Origin: Aeropyrum sp.
GTDB lineage: Archaea; Thermoproteota; Thermoprotei_A; Sulfolobales; Acidilobaceae
Assembly (NCBI GenBank): GCA_015521685.1
Contig: WANT01000014.1
Coordinates: forward strand, 1 to 34,197
Length of the DNA: 34,197 bases
Direction of reading: 5' to 3'
Numbering within the stretch: the first letter of the stretch is position 1; each line of letters starts with the position of its first letter. A program made the translations under genes and the position numbers. The notes beneath the pieces were generated by a model. It made no database searches, was not told where the DNA came from, and was given only the letters and a program-made list of their open reading frames with translations. Shown here piece after piece: positions 8,460-16,261 of the stretch.

Positions 8460-9353
8460 TTGGAAAGCTGGGAGAGGTTTATCGAGGGCTTAACACCAGA
8501 GAAGCTGAGGGAACTCCTCCTAGCTAGAGGCTATATTCCCGGCGAGGACCTCGTTACTACCCTCTGGCTCGCCCTCAAGATGGGTAAGCCTTTACTGCTC
8601 GAAGGAGAGCCCGGGTGCGGAAAGACGGAGCTGGCCAAGGTCCTCGCTGAAGCTCTAGAAACAGAGTTGATCCGCCTGCAGTGCTATGAGGGAATTGAAG
8701 CCTCCCAGGCTCTCTACGATTGGGACTATCCGAAGCAACTACTAGCTATAAGGATGCTGGAGAGGACCTCAGACCCCCAATCCATCGAGAGGGAGATCTA
8801 TTCCGAGAAGTATCTGCTAAAAGGCCCCCTACTGCGCGCCGTATTACACGAGGGTCCTAGGCCTCCAGTTCTCTTGATAGACGAGATAGATAGAGCTGAC
8901 GAAGAGTTCGAAGCATTTCTCCTCGAGTTCCTAGCGGAGTTCCAGGTGACAATACCTGAGCTTGGGACTTTCAAGGCTAAGACTAGGCCTATAGTGATAA
9001 TCACCTCTAACAGGACAAGGGAGATAGGTGATGGGTTGAGAAGAAGGTGTCTATACCACTACGTCACCTATCCCCCGAAGGACAGGGAGATAGAGATAAT
9101 CGTGGCCAAGGTGAACGGTATTGAGAAGAAGCTAGCCGAACAAGTAGTCACAGCTGCCGGGAAACTGAGGTCTATGAAAAACATTATGAAAAAGCCTGGG
9201 GTCTCGGAGACTGTAGATTGGGCCAACGCCCTAAAGCTGTTAGGATATAAGGAGCTGAATGAAGAGGCTGTGGAGAGGACGCTCGCCTGCGTTATAAAGT
9301 CTGGTGAGGACCTCAGAACCGTTAGTCCAGATGACTTGGTGTCAAATGGATGA
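8460..9353 (+). CDS. coxD: MoxR-family AAA+ ATPase (CoxD-like)
   Basis: The 297-residue MoxR AAA+ ATPase has Walker A GEPGCGKT at 49-56, Walker B LLIDE at 138-142 and sensor 1 IVIITSNR. The arginine-rich segment that follows (GLRRRC) is typical of the family. In aerobic CO dehydrogenase clusters CoxD works with the VWA protein CoxE to mature the Mo centre, including sulfuration of the Cu/Mo site in form I enzymes; here it probably serves the form II enzyme next to it (inference). TTG 8460 is the first usable start and follows a purine-rich stretch. Its stop overlaps the coxE start in an ATGA, so the two are surely cotranscribed and probably translated in a coupled way. Confidence 0.92.
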   Translation: MESWERFIEGLTPEKLRELLLARGYIPGEDLVTTLWLALKMGKPLLLEGEPGCGKTELAKVLAEALETELIRLQCYEGIEASQALYDWDYPKQLLAIRMLERTSDPQSIEREIYSEKYLLKGPLLRAVLHEGPRPPVLLIDEIDRADEEFEAFLLEFLAEFQVTIPELGTFKAKTRPIVIITSNRTREIGDGLRRRCLYHYVTYPPKDREIEIIVAKVNGIEKKLAEQVVTAAGKLRSMKNIMKKPGVSETVDWANALKLLGYKELNEEAVERTLACVIKSGEDLRTVSPDDLVSNG

Positions 9354-10441
9354 CGGTTATACCGAGGCCAGATGAGCTGCCTAGGAGGATAGTGGAATTC
9401 GTTGACGCCCTGAGAAGGAATGGGATGAGAGTATCTACATCGGAAGCGATAGATGCAGCCCGGGCAGCGATGATAGCAAGCAGCCTAGACTTAGAGGTTT
9501 TTAGGCTATCACTTAGAGCCACTCTAGCTAAGAGAAGCGAGGACCTACTCCTCTTCGACGAGCTCTTCGCCAAATACTGGATGAACGTTACGCATTGGGA
9601 GCTTCCCAGGCCGAGAACCGCGGTTAGGATAGTTTATGATGAGCCGCCGGGAGACCCTGTAAGCCACTTCCTAGGCGTGTATAGCCCTCTCGATGTTTAT
9701 TGGGAGGGTTTGAGCATCGAAGAGCCGCATCCAGACGCCGTTAAGAGGTATAAGGTAGGGGTTAGAAGCCTAGTTAGGGCGGCTTCGCTTAAGGAGGGAA
9801 GGCGGAAGACCCGTTTGAAGAGTGGAGATATGGACTTCCGAAAGATAATGAAGAGAAGCCTGAAGGCCTTCGGAGAACCGTACTGGCTAGTCAAGAGTGG
9901 TAGGAGGAGAACCAAGTCGAGGCTGGTATTAGTGGCTGACGTGAGTAACTCTATGAAGGACTACTGGGTAGAGCTTTACGCCCTTTTATCGTCTCTAAAA
10001 AGCCTCCCCTCAGGCTCATACGAAGTTTTCCTATTCAGTACTAGGCTCTTCAGGGCTACAGAGATTCTGCAGTCCTCTAGAAGCGCCTTGGACTTCCTCA
10101 GGAGGACTCAAGAGCACGTCGGATTGTGGGGTAGTGGAACTAGGATAGGAGACTCTCTTGCAGTCCTGGCCGAGAGATATAGCGGAATATTGAGTAGTAG
10201 GGCTATACTTGTGATCGTGAGCGATGGCTGGGATCTCGGCGATCTCGACAAGCTAAGGGAAGTCCTCCGAGCCATTAGAAGGATGGTTGGATTAGTGATA
10301 TGGGTGGTCCCAGGCCGTGTTCCAGAGGCAGACCGGCCGGCTGGGCTAGATGTTGCTCTGGAGGAGTCTCACACCGTTATGACCTTGGAGTCGCTCAAAG
10401 ATCCTAGGCTCGTTAAAAGGGCTGTATATTTTGTGAAGTAG
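9350..10441 (+). CDS. coxE: VWA domain protein, CoxE-like
   Basis: The 363-residue protein has an N-terminal helical region (1-180) typical of the CoxE family and a C-terminal von Willebrand A domain. The metal-ion-dependent adhesion site is seen as DVSNS at 197-201, with the Thr-containing loop GSGTRIGDSL and the later Asp in IVSDGWDLGD. CoxE proteins pair with MoxR-type AAA+ ATPases as a chaperone-like module for maturation of the Mo enzyme. The ATG start sits in the ATGA overlap with coxD. No signal peptide is present, so it is cytoplasmic. Confidence 0.92.
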   Translation: MTVIPRPDELPRRIVEFVDALRRNGMRVSTSEAIDAARAAMIASSLDLEVFRLSLRATLAKRSEDLLLFDELFAKYWMNVTHWELPRPRTAVRIVYDEPPGDPVSHFLGVYSPLDVYWEGLSIEEPHPDAVKRYKVGVRSLVRAASLKEGRRKTRLKSGDMDFRKIMKRSLKAFGEPYWLVKSGRRRTKSRLVLVADVSNSMKDYWVELYALLSSLKSLPSGSYEVFLFSTRLFRATEILQSSRSALDFLRRTQEHVGLWGSGTRIGDSLAVLAERYSGILSSRAILVIVSDGWDLGDLDKLREVLRAIRRMVGLVIWVVPGRVPEADRPAGLDVALEESHTVMTLESLKDPRLVKRAVYFVK

Positions 10442-10508
10442 TGCCTGTCTGCGAGGGTTGTACTTGGTTTAATTCTAGACTTGGGGCTATATACGCTTTG
10501 CTTCAACG

Positions 10509-10520
10509 ATATATCAAAAA
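10509..10520 (+). promoter_or_regulatory. TATA-like element upstream of coxG
   Basis: ATATATCAAAAA lies about 30 bases before GTG 10544, so the transcript would start almost at the start codon. A second candidate, TATATAC at 10488-10494, is further upstream. If the first is used, the open frame upstream of it (from 10481) cannot be part of the protein. Confidence 0.42.
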
Positions 10521-10543
10521 CTAGATCTTTATCATGGGTGGGG

Positions 10544-10996
10544 GTGAAGGGTTTGGAGCTGAATTATAGTGGCTCGTTCACAGTATCAAAGAGTGTCGAG
10601 GAGGTTTTCGACTTTCTGTCTGACCCTGATAAGTTTGCTAGGTCCTTCCCGGGATTCAAGTCTGTGGAGCGGGAGAACGGGAGGTTCACCATCAACCTTA
10701 GGCTGAGCCTGGGGCCAATTAGGGGTGATGCTAGCGTTAGAGCTGAGTTTGAGGAGCTCGACCGGCCGAAATATGCTAGGGTGAGGGGTAGTGGGAGGGG
10801 TGCTGGTAGCACTCTAGATTTCACTCTAGAGTTCACGGTCAAGGCTGAGAATGGCTCCACAAAGGTTGAATGGGCCTTCAGTGGGTCTGTGGGGGGTTTG
10901 GCCGCCTCGATGGGTGGGAGGGTGCTGAATAGTTTGGCTAACAGAATGATCAATGATATAATTTCTGGCATCAAGAGGGAGTTAGAGTCTTCATAA
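10544..10996 (+). CDS. coxG: CoxG-like SRPBCC-fold protein
   Basis: A roughly 150-residue protein of the CoxG/SRPBCC (START-like) family. It shows the signature beginning SGSFTVSKSVEEVFDFLSDP, then FARSFPGF, a sheet-rich middle (RFTINLRLSLGPI) and a long C-terminal helix (GGRVLNSLANRMINDIISGI). In carboxydotrophs CoxG helps place the CO dehydrogenase at the membrane and is not essential for its catalysis. In this cluster it probably helps recruit the hydroxylase to the membrane-bound acceptor chain (inference). The open frame begins at 10481, but the family domain starts near residue 28 of that frame and a TATA element lies at 10509. GTG 10544 or TTG 10553 is therefore the likelier start. Confidence 0.85.
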   Translation: MKGLELNYSGSFTVSKSVEEVFDFLSDPDKFARSFPGFKSVERENGRFTINLRLSLGPIRGDASVRAEFEELDRPKYARVRGSGRGAGSTLDFTLEFTVKAENGSTKVEWAFSGSVGGLAASMGGRVLNSLANRMINDIISGIKRELESS

Positions 10997-11040
10997 GGAC
11001 TATAAATACGTCAGCTTTAAAACCTATCTACCAGAAGGCC

Positions 11041-11057
11041 TATATTTTAATTTTATA
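11041..11057 (+). promoter_or_regulatory. TATA-like AT-rich element upstream of xdhC
   Basis: The stretch TATATTTTAATTTTATA ends 16 bases before TTG 11074. This predicts a leaderless or nearly leaderless transcript and separate transcription of the XdhC-like gene. Confidence 0.5.
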
Positions 11058-11073
11058 GTGGGTTGGTTGAAGA

Positions 11074-11946
11074 TTGCCCGAGGTAAAGTACGATGAGAAC
11101 CTAGCTGAGTGGGTTGACCTAGTCAGAAACCTAATAGAGGAGGAGAGGGAATTCGTTATTGCTGTAGTTGTTAGCGTGAAAGGCTCTGCAGCGGCCAAGG
11201 TAGGGGCTAAGGGTGCTATACTCCCGGACGGGAGCGTCTTGGGGTGGCTCGGGGGCTGGTGTAGTGAGAACGCTATACTCCTTGCTGCTCTAGAAACTCT
11301 GAAGACGGGCAGGCCTAGGATCATAAAGCTTGTTATGGCTGGTAAAGAGCTTAGGCAGGTGTCCGAGGACGTAATCGAGGTTGGGACGCCGTGCGGTGGG
11401 GAGGTTATGCTTTACGTAGAGCCTGTCTACCCCAAACCCCAGGTTATAGCGTTCGGTCACAATAGGGTTGTCCGCGCTCTCGTCGATATCATGAAGATAC
11501 TCGGGTTCAAGACTGTAGTTGTCGATCCAGCCGCATCCAGAGAAGCGTATCCCAGTGCAGACAGCATAGTAACCAGCCTCGAAGACCTAGACAAGCTGAG
11601 GTGGGACAGACACACATATAGCGTGCTCGCGAGTATGGGCAGAACAGACATAGATCTCGAGGTGCTCCAAAAGATTCTAAGAAGAGAGCAGGCAGCAGTA
11701 TTTCTGGTCTCGAGTGTTAGAAGAGCCGACGAGATAATAAGGACACTTATTAGGAGGGGGTTCGGCGATGAGATCAATAAGATACAGACTCCCGCGGGCA
11801 TTGATCTCGCGGCTGTGACTCCCGAAGAGCTAGCCCTAAGTATTGCAGCAGGGATAGTAGCCAAGAGAAGGGGGGGTACAGGAAGGTTCTTGAACGAAGT
11901 TAAGGGAGACCCAGTCAAGAAGGCGGTCACTACTCTAGAGAGATAA
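11074..11946 (+). CDS. xdhC: XdhC/CoxF-family molybdenum cofactor insertion protein
   Basis: The 290-residue protein has an N-terminal XdhC domain (about 1-110) with VSVKGSAAAKVGAKGAILPD followed by GWLGGWCSENAI, which matches the conserved Gly-Gly-x-Cys loop. A C-terminal Rossmann-like domain begins with VIAFGHNRVVRAL. XdhC binds the sulfurated Mo cofactor and inserts it into the apo large subunit; CoxF and CoxI are its equivalents in CO dehydrogenase clusters. It is the last plus-strand gene of the cox region. TTG 11074 is the first start after an in-frame TGA at 11068, and the AT-rich element just upstream supports it. The convergent small gene ends 24 bases away. Confidence 0.9.
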   Translation: MPEVKYDENLAEWVDLVRNLIEEEREFVIAVVVSVKGSAAAKVGAKGAILPDGSVLGWLGGWCSENAILLAALETLKTGRPRIIKLVMAGKELRQVSEDVIEVGTPCGGEVMLYVEPVYPKPQVIAFGHNRVVRALVDIMKILGFKTVVVDPAASREAYPSADSIVTSLEDLDKLRWDRHTYSVLASMGRTDIDLEVLQKILRREQAAVFLVSSVRRADEIIRTLIRRGFGDEINKIQTPAGIDLAAVTPEELALSIAAGIVAKRRGGTGRFLNEVKGDPVKKAVTTLER

Positions 11947-11970
11947 AGAAATTACTGATGCATGTCGTGT

Positions 11971-12207
11971 TTAGACCTTCTTAACGACAACTCTGCCCTC
12001 TGAGGTCTCAACAACTTCGGCTATCCCTAGTTGTTGGAGCCTGTCGAGAGCCTCTATGAGCAAAGACTCCATTCCCTCGAAATCCGTTATAGCCACTTTA
12101 GCCCCTCTAGGCGTCTTTCGAAGATTTGTTAGGAGGGCTGCTATCACGCCTCCACAGCGCCTAGCCTCTTTACTCAGTGATATTGAGGCTTCCACAGCTG
12201 GCACCAT
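11971..12207 (-). CDS. Small protein of unknown function (78 residues)
   Basis: I do not recognise this gene. From ATG 12207 it would encode 78 residues, with GTG 12204 next to it; a purine run AGGGGG lies just upstream. The frame is open to 12321, but the extra N-terminal part has no typical protein character. The protein is helix-rich, with a basic-hydrophobic middle (RRCGGVIAALLTNLRKTPRG), an acidic amphipathic helix (EGMESLLIEALDRLQQLG) and a final strand pair (AEVVETSEGRVVVKKV). This could be a small alpha/beta or winged-helix-like fold, but that is a guess. It lies between the cox genes and the transsulfuration genes and is convergent to xdhC. Confidence 0.55.
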   Translation of the reverse strand: MVPAVEASISLSKEARRCGGVIAALLTNLRKTPRGAKVAITDFEGMESLLIEALDRLQQLGIAEVVETSEGRVVVKKV

Positions 12208-12349
12208 TAGCCCCCTATTGGATATGGCGTTCTCCGTCCAAAGAATATTGTTAACTTGTAGGGTGGTATAGGTTCTGCTATAGAGGGATGGGCTCGAGAT
12301 ATCATGCAGGGGTGATAGCATTCATGTTATTATTTTGACATTCTCAAAA

Positions 12350-12365
12350 AGTTTATTATATTTAA
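12350..12365 (+). promoter_or_regulatory. TATA box upstream of the cystathionine beta-synthase gene
   Basis: AGTTTATTATATTTAA, preceded by an A-run that could act as a BRE, lies about 50 bases before GTG 12410. It predicts a transcript start near 12385 for the cbs-cgl operon. Confidence 0.55.
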
Positions 12366-12409
12366 GATTTTAGACTTGTTTTGAATATACTAACTGGTGC
12401 AGGCTTATT

Positions 12410-13582
12410 GTGCAGGTAGACCCTCCTAAACCAGCCAACACTATCCTAGACCTAATCGGAAATACCCCCCTAGTCAGGCTGGCTAGGTTGGAGAAGCTAA
12501 CTGGAATTAAGAGCGAGGTCTACGCAAAGCTAGAGTACTATAATCCAGGAGGAAGCGTCAAGGATAGGATAGGGCTATACATGATAAGGGGTGCCGTATC
12601 TGAGGGTCTTGTTGATGAAGGAGGAGTTTTAATTGAGCCGACCTCAGGGAATACGGGCATTGGTTTGGCTCTAGCTGCTAAGGAGTATGGCCTCACAGTC
12701 GTGGCCGTCATGCCTACAAAGATGAGCTTCGAAAAGGAGGCTATCTTGAAGGCTCTCGGCGCTATTATAGTTAGGACACCCACATCCGTCTCTCCAGACG
12801 ATCCAATCTCATACTATAATGTAGCGAAGGTTCTAAGGAACTTGATTTGGTCTCTAGGTAGGCGGCCTTTCCGAGAGGATATAGAGAGGATCGTCTCGGT
12901 GGTTCAAGAATGGATTAGGAGCGAGGACAGAGCTTCCCTTCTGAAGGCGTTGGAAATGGATGTTAAGCCCACGCCATACGCTTACATACCCAACCAGTAC
13001 GAGAACAAGTATAACCCTCTGGCCCACGAGGAAACTACAGCGAGGGAACTCCTATCGCAGACTGGCGGCAGGCTAGACTATGTGTTCGCGGGTATGGGGA
13101 CTGGAGGAACTATTACAGGTATAGCAAGATACCTCAAGCCCCGCCTAGGTTCGAGGATTAAAATCGTAGGAGTAGATCCTGAAGGCTCCATCTTCCACCT
13201 TGTGAAGAAGGGAATGCCTGTCGCCGAGGCGCAGAAGCTGGCCCGGACCTACAAAGTTGAAGGTATTGGCGAGGACATCATCCCCGAAACGATAGATTTA
13301 AACTTGGTAGACGAAATAGTTGTCGTCGACGATGCTAGGGCATTCGCCATGGCCAGGCTCCTAGCAAGAGTAGAGGGCCTCCTGGCAGGCGGCTCCTCTG
13401 GAGCCGCCGTATACGCTGCGGTCAAGTATTTGAAGGAGAGGCGTGTTAGGGGGAAGAGGGCTGTTGTCATTCTACCAGATACTGGGAGGAACTACCTGAG
13501 CAAATTTTATGATGACGGCTGGATGGAGGAAAACGGCTTCTCCACTAGAGACGAGGAGGTGCTCTCCGACATCCTAGGGTGA
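12410..13582 (+). CDS. cbs: Cystathionine beta-synthase-type PLP enzyme with an internal insertion
   Basis: This fold-type II PLP enzyme of 390 residues joins serine (or an activated serine) to homocysteine, or to sulfide if it acts as a cysteine synthase. The PLP lysine is Lys51 in NPGGSVKDR. The loop EPTSGNTGIG (76-85), the glycine loop GTGGTITGIA and the serine loop LAGGSSGA are all visible. Details such as MSFEKEAILKALGAIIVRTP, YNPLAH and YKVEGIGEDIIPETIDL match cystathionine beta-synthase better than CysK. It lacks the heme and CBS-pair regulatory domains of animal enzymes. Residues about 143-188 form an insertion of roughly 40 residues not found in typical members. The GTG start follows a TATA box, and cgl overlaps its end. 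Confidence 0.88.
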   Translation: MQVDPPKPANTILDLIGNTPLVRLARLEKLTGIKSEVYAKLEYYNPGGSVKDRIGLYMIRGAVSEGLVDEGGVLIEPTSGNTGIGLALAAKEYGLTVVAVMPTKMSFEKEAILKALGAIIVRTPTSVSPDDPISYYNVAKVLRNLIWSLGRRPFREDIERIVSVVQEWIRSEDRASLLKALEMDVKPTPYAYIPNQYENKYNPLAHEETTARELLSQTGGRLDYVFAGMGTGGTITGIARYLKPRLGSRIKIVGVDPEGSIFHLVKKGMPVAEAQKLARTYKVEGIGEDIIPETIDLNLVDEIVVVDDARAFAMARLLARVEGLLAGGSSGAAVYAAVKYLKERRVRGKRAVVILPDTGRNYLSKFYDDGWMEENGFSTRDEEVLSDILG

Positions 13583-13590
13583 GGCTGCCT

Positions 13591-14754
13591 ATGAAAGGGG
13601 AGCGGACTAGGGCCATACATCTAGGAGAAGACCCGTTAGAGACACAGCACGGGGACATAGTACCTCCGATACACGTCGCTGTAACTTTTGCCAAGAAGAG
13701 CGTTAGAGATGTGGAGTCAGGCTATGTATACAGCAGGACCTCAAACCCTACAAGGGATGTTCTAGAGAGGAAGCTGGCCGGCCTCGAGAGGGGGAAGTGC
13801 GGTTTCGCCTTCTCTTCTGGGCTGGCCGCTGAGGCCACAATTTTACTATCAATCCTGAGAAGCGGGGATAAGATAGTTGCGTTGGACGACTTGTATGGCG
13901 GGACTAAAAGACTATTCAGAATCCTAGAAGGTAGGTTTGGGGTGAGGGTCAGATATGTAGACGCCACCAATCTCCACGCCTTAGAGAAGGCCGTAGGAGA
14001 AGGTGCTAGGATCGTGTGGATCGAGACTCCATCGAATCCCCTTCTCAAAATAGTAGATATTAGAGAGGCAGCTAGGATTGCCCACGAGAGCGGTGCCTTC
14101 CTAGTAGTTGATAATACATTCGCGACTCCGGTGTTCCAAAAACCTCTGACCTTAGGCGCTGATATCGTTATCCACAGTGCAACGAAGTATTTGTCAGGCC
14201 ACTCAGACATACTGGCCGGTGCAGCGGTTGCAGTAGAGGAAGAGCTATGTGAGGGGATCGGCTTCATGCAGAACGCTCTCGGCGCTGTTCTATCACCGCA
14301 CGACTCGTGGCTACTCCTAAGGAGTATAAAGACGCTGCCCGCTAGGATGCGGATTCACGAGAGTAACGCCAAGACTATAGCCGAGTGGCTTGAACGGGAT
14401 GATCGAGTTGAGAAGGTATACTATCCAGGGTTATCGTCGCACCCTGGCCATGATGTTGCTAGGAGGCAGATGGCTGGCTATAGCGGCATGGTGTCATTCG
14501 AGATAAAAGGTGGTCCTGAGGTTGCTGTAAGGTTTGTTGAGTCTCTTAGGCTATTCCATCTCGCGGAGAGCCTGGGAGGGGTGGAGTCCCTAGTGGAGAT
14601 ACCGAGCTTGATGACCCACGCATCAGTCCCTAGAGAGGAGAGGCTCAGGCTGGGCATTGGAGACTCTTTAATTAGAATGTCAGTAGGGATAGAGGATGTT
14701 GAGGACCTCATTAGCGATATTGAGACAGCTTTGAAGAGGGCTTTTGAACAGTGA
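13591..14754 (+). CDS. cgl: Cystathionine gamma-lyase/gamma-synthase family PLP enzyme
   Basis: This Cys/Met-metabolism PLP enzyme has 387 residues from ATG 13591. The PLP lysine is Lys199 in SATKYLSGHSD. The family segments YSRTSNPTRD, FSSGLAAEA, VWIETPSNPLLKI and VVDNTFATP are all present. Next to a cystathionine beta-synthase it most likely cleaves cystathionine to cysteine, 2-oxobutanoate and ammonia (reverse transsulfuration). Gamma-synthase, methionine gamma-lyase or O-acetylhomoserine sulfhydrylase cannot be excluded from sequence alone. GTG 13579 overlaps the cbs stop, but GGTGAGG at 13578-13584 sits 6 bases before ATG 13591, favouring the latter. Confidence 0.88.
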   Translation: MKGERTRAIHLGEDPLETQHGDIVPPIHVAVTFAKKSVRDVESGYVYSRTSNPTRDVLERKLAGLERGKCGFAFSSGLAAEATILLSILRSGDKIVALDDLYGGTKRLFRILEGRFGVRVRYVDATNLHALEKAVGEGARIVWIETPSNPLLKIVDIREAARIAHESGAFLVVDNTFATPVFQKPLTLGADIVIHSATKYLSGHSDILAGAAVAVEEELCEGIGFMQNALGAVLSPHDSWLLLRSIKTLPARMRIHESNAKTIAEWLERDDRVEKVYYPGLSSHPGHDVARRQMAGYSGMVSFEIKGGPEVAVRFVESLRLFHLAESLGGVESLVEIPSLMTHASVPREERLRLGIGDSLIRMSVGIEDVEDLISDIETALKRAFEQ

Positions 14755-14761
14755 TGTTTTG

Positions 14762-14770
14762 ATTTTATAC
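14762..14770 (+). promoter_or_regulatory. TATA-like element upstream of the tryptophanase-type gene
   Basis: ATTTTATAC follows the cgl stop by a few bases within a T-rich stretch that may also terminate cgl transcripts. It lies about 34 bases before ATG 14800, so a short-leader transcript starting near 14793 is predicted. This argues against the TTG at 14773. Confidence 0.42.
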
Positions 14771-14799
14771 TATTGAATACTGGGACTTTAGTTATAAAT

Positions 14800-16212
14800 A
14801 TGTTTTTATCGCCGCCTTATCATCGCCCTACACACCTCCATCCATTAGGTGTAGAGGTCTTGGAGCCTCCCGTAGAGCCCTATAGAGTCAAATCAGTAGA
14901 ACCAATAAAGCTGCTATCCCGCGAAGAGCGGCTCACACGCCTTAGGAAGGCGTGGTGGAATGTTTTCCGTCTTCGCAGCGAAGACGTGTTTATTGATTTA
15001 CTCACAGATAGTGGCACTGGGGCGATGAGTTCACGCCAGTGGGCGGCCTTGATGCTGGGCGACGAGTCATACGCAGGATCGTCCAGCTACTATAAGTTCG
15101 AGGAGGCGGTCCGCAAATTCACTGGGATGGACTTTGTGCTCCCGACCCACCAAGGGAGAGCTGCTGAGAGGATACTATACACTACTCTAGTAGAACTATC
15201 ACAATCCAAGGTAGTCCCCGCCAATAGCCACTTCGACACAGGGAGAGCTGTACTACTAAACATAGGCGCTCAACCCATAGATATGCCAGTCAAGCATGCA
15301 TTAGATCCGGAGGATGAACACCCGTTTAAGGGCAACATTGACCTAGACAGGCTCGAGGCTACTCTTAAGAGGGGGAATGTAGCGTTTGTCCTACTCGTGT
15401 TGACGAACAACGCGGTCGGAGGCCACCCGGTCCACCCAGAGAATGTTAGGGAGGCCGCCAGGCTATCTAGGGAGCATGGAGTACCCCTAGTCCTTGACAT
15501 ATGCAGGATAGCCGAGAACTCGTATCTAGTCAAGAGGAGGGATCCAAGATACGCAGGGCGAAGCGTGTTTGATATAGTTAGGGAGACACTGTCTCATGCT
15601 GACCACGCTATTATGAGTGCGAAGAAGGATGGCCTCTCTAATATTGGTGGCTTTATTGCAACAAGCGACTCGGAAGTCTACGAGCATTTGGCCGCAAGGG
15701 TCGTGCTAGAGGAGGGGTTTATAACATACGGGGGCCTTGCTGGAAGGGACCTAGAAGCCATAGCCGAGGGGCTAACGGAAGCTCTAGACGAGAACTATCT
15801 TTACCATAGGATCAGCCAGGTGGAATATCTTGCAGACCTACTGGAAGGCAATGGAGTACCTGTGGTAAAGCCTCCTGGTGGGCATGCGGTATACGTCGAT
15901 GCGTCGAGGCTGCTACCTCACATTCCCAGAGAGCAGTTTCCCGCGGATAGCCTAGCCGCACACCTGTACATAGAGTCGGGCGTTAGGGCCGTTGGCCTAG
16001 GATACCTGGCTTTCGAGGACAAAGAGAAGCCGGAGCTACTAAGACTGGCAATACCCAGGAGGACCTACACGTCTTCCCACCTAAGGTGGGTCGCTGAGGG
16101 CCTCGCCAGGATAGCTGCCAAGCCCTATAAAGTAGTAGGGCTACGGCTTGTCTGGGAGCCTAAGGTTAAGGGTGTGAGGCACTTTCTAGCCAAACTAGCT
16201 CCAGCTGGGTAG
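14800..16212 (+). CDS. tnaA: Tryptophanase-type beta-eliminating lyase
   Basis: This 470-residue fold-type I PLP lyase is of the tryptophanase/tyrosine phenol-lyase family. It shows GDESYAGSSSYYKFE with the conserved Tyr, the phosphate-binding PTHQGRAAE, and LDICRIAEN with Asp and Arg around PLP. MSAKKDGLSNIGG carries the PLP lysine (Lys276 from ATG 14800), and PRRTYTSSHL closes the family pattern. The position that is Arg in tyrosine phenol-lyase (MERG) appears as Leu (VGLG). This resembles the hydrophobic residue of tryptophanase, so indole, pyruvate and ammonia from tryptophan are the likelier products (inference from remembered sequences). The frame opens earlier at TTG 14773, but a TATA element sits there. 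Confidence 0.85.
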   Translation: MFLSPPYHRPTHLHPLGVEVLEPPVEPYRVKSVEPIKLLSREERLTRLRKAWWNVFRLRSEDVFIDLLTDSGTGAMSSRQWAALMLGDESYAGSSSYYKFEEAVRKFTGMDFVLPTHQGRAAERILYTTLVELSQSKVVPANSHFDTGRAVLLNIGAQPIDMPVKHALDPEDEHPFKGNIDLDRLEATLKRGNVAFVLLVLTNNAVGGHPVHPENVREAARLSREHGVPLVLDICRIAENSYLVKRRDPRYAGRSVFDIVRETLSHADHAIMSAKKDGLSNIGGFIATSDSEVYEHLAARVVLEEGFITYGGLAGRDLEAIAEGLTEALDENYLYHRISQVEYLADLLEGNGVPVVKPPGGHAVYVDASRLLPHIPREQFPADSLAAHLYIESGVRAVGLGYLAFEDKEKPELLRLAIPRRTYTSSHLRWVAEGLARIAAKPYKVVGLRLVWEPKVKGVRHFLAKLAPAG

Positions 16213-16261
16213 GCGATGCAAACACTAACCTACCCCTATAACCCCTAGGAAGTCCCTTGGA

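Noticed and set aside
10481-10543. N-terminal extension of the CoxG-like protein
   Set aside because: It contains a TATA element and precedes the family domain, so it is probably promoter and not protein.
12056-12271. Plus-strand frame opposite the small unknown gene
   Set aside because: The minus-strand frame has a ribosome site and more protein-like composition.
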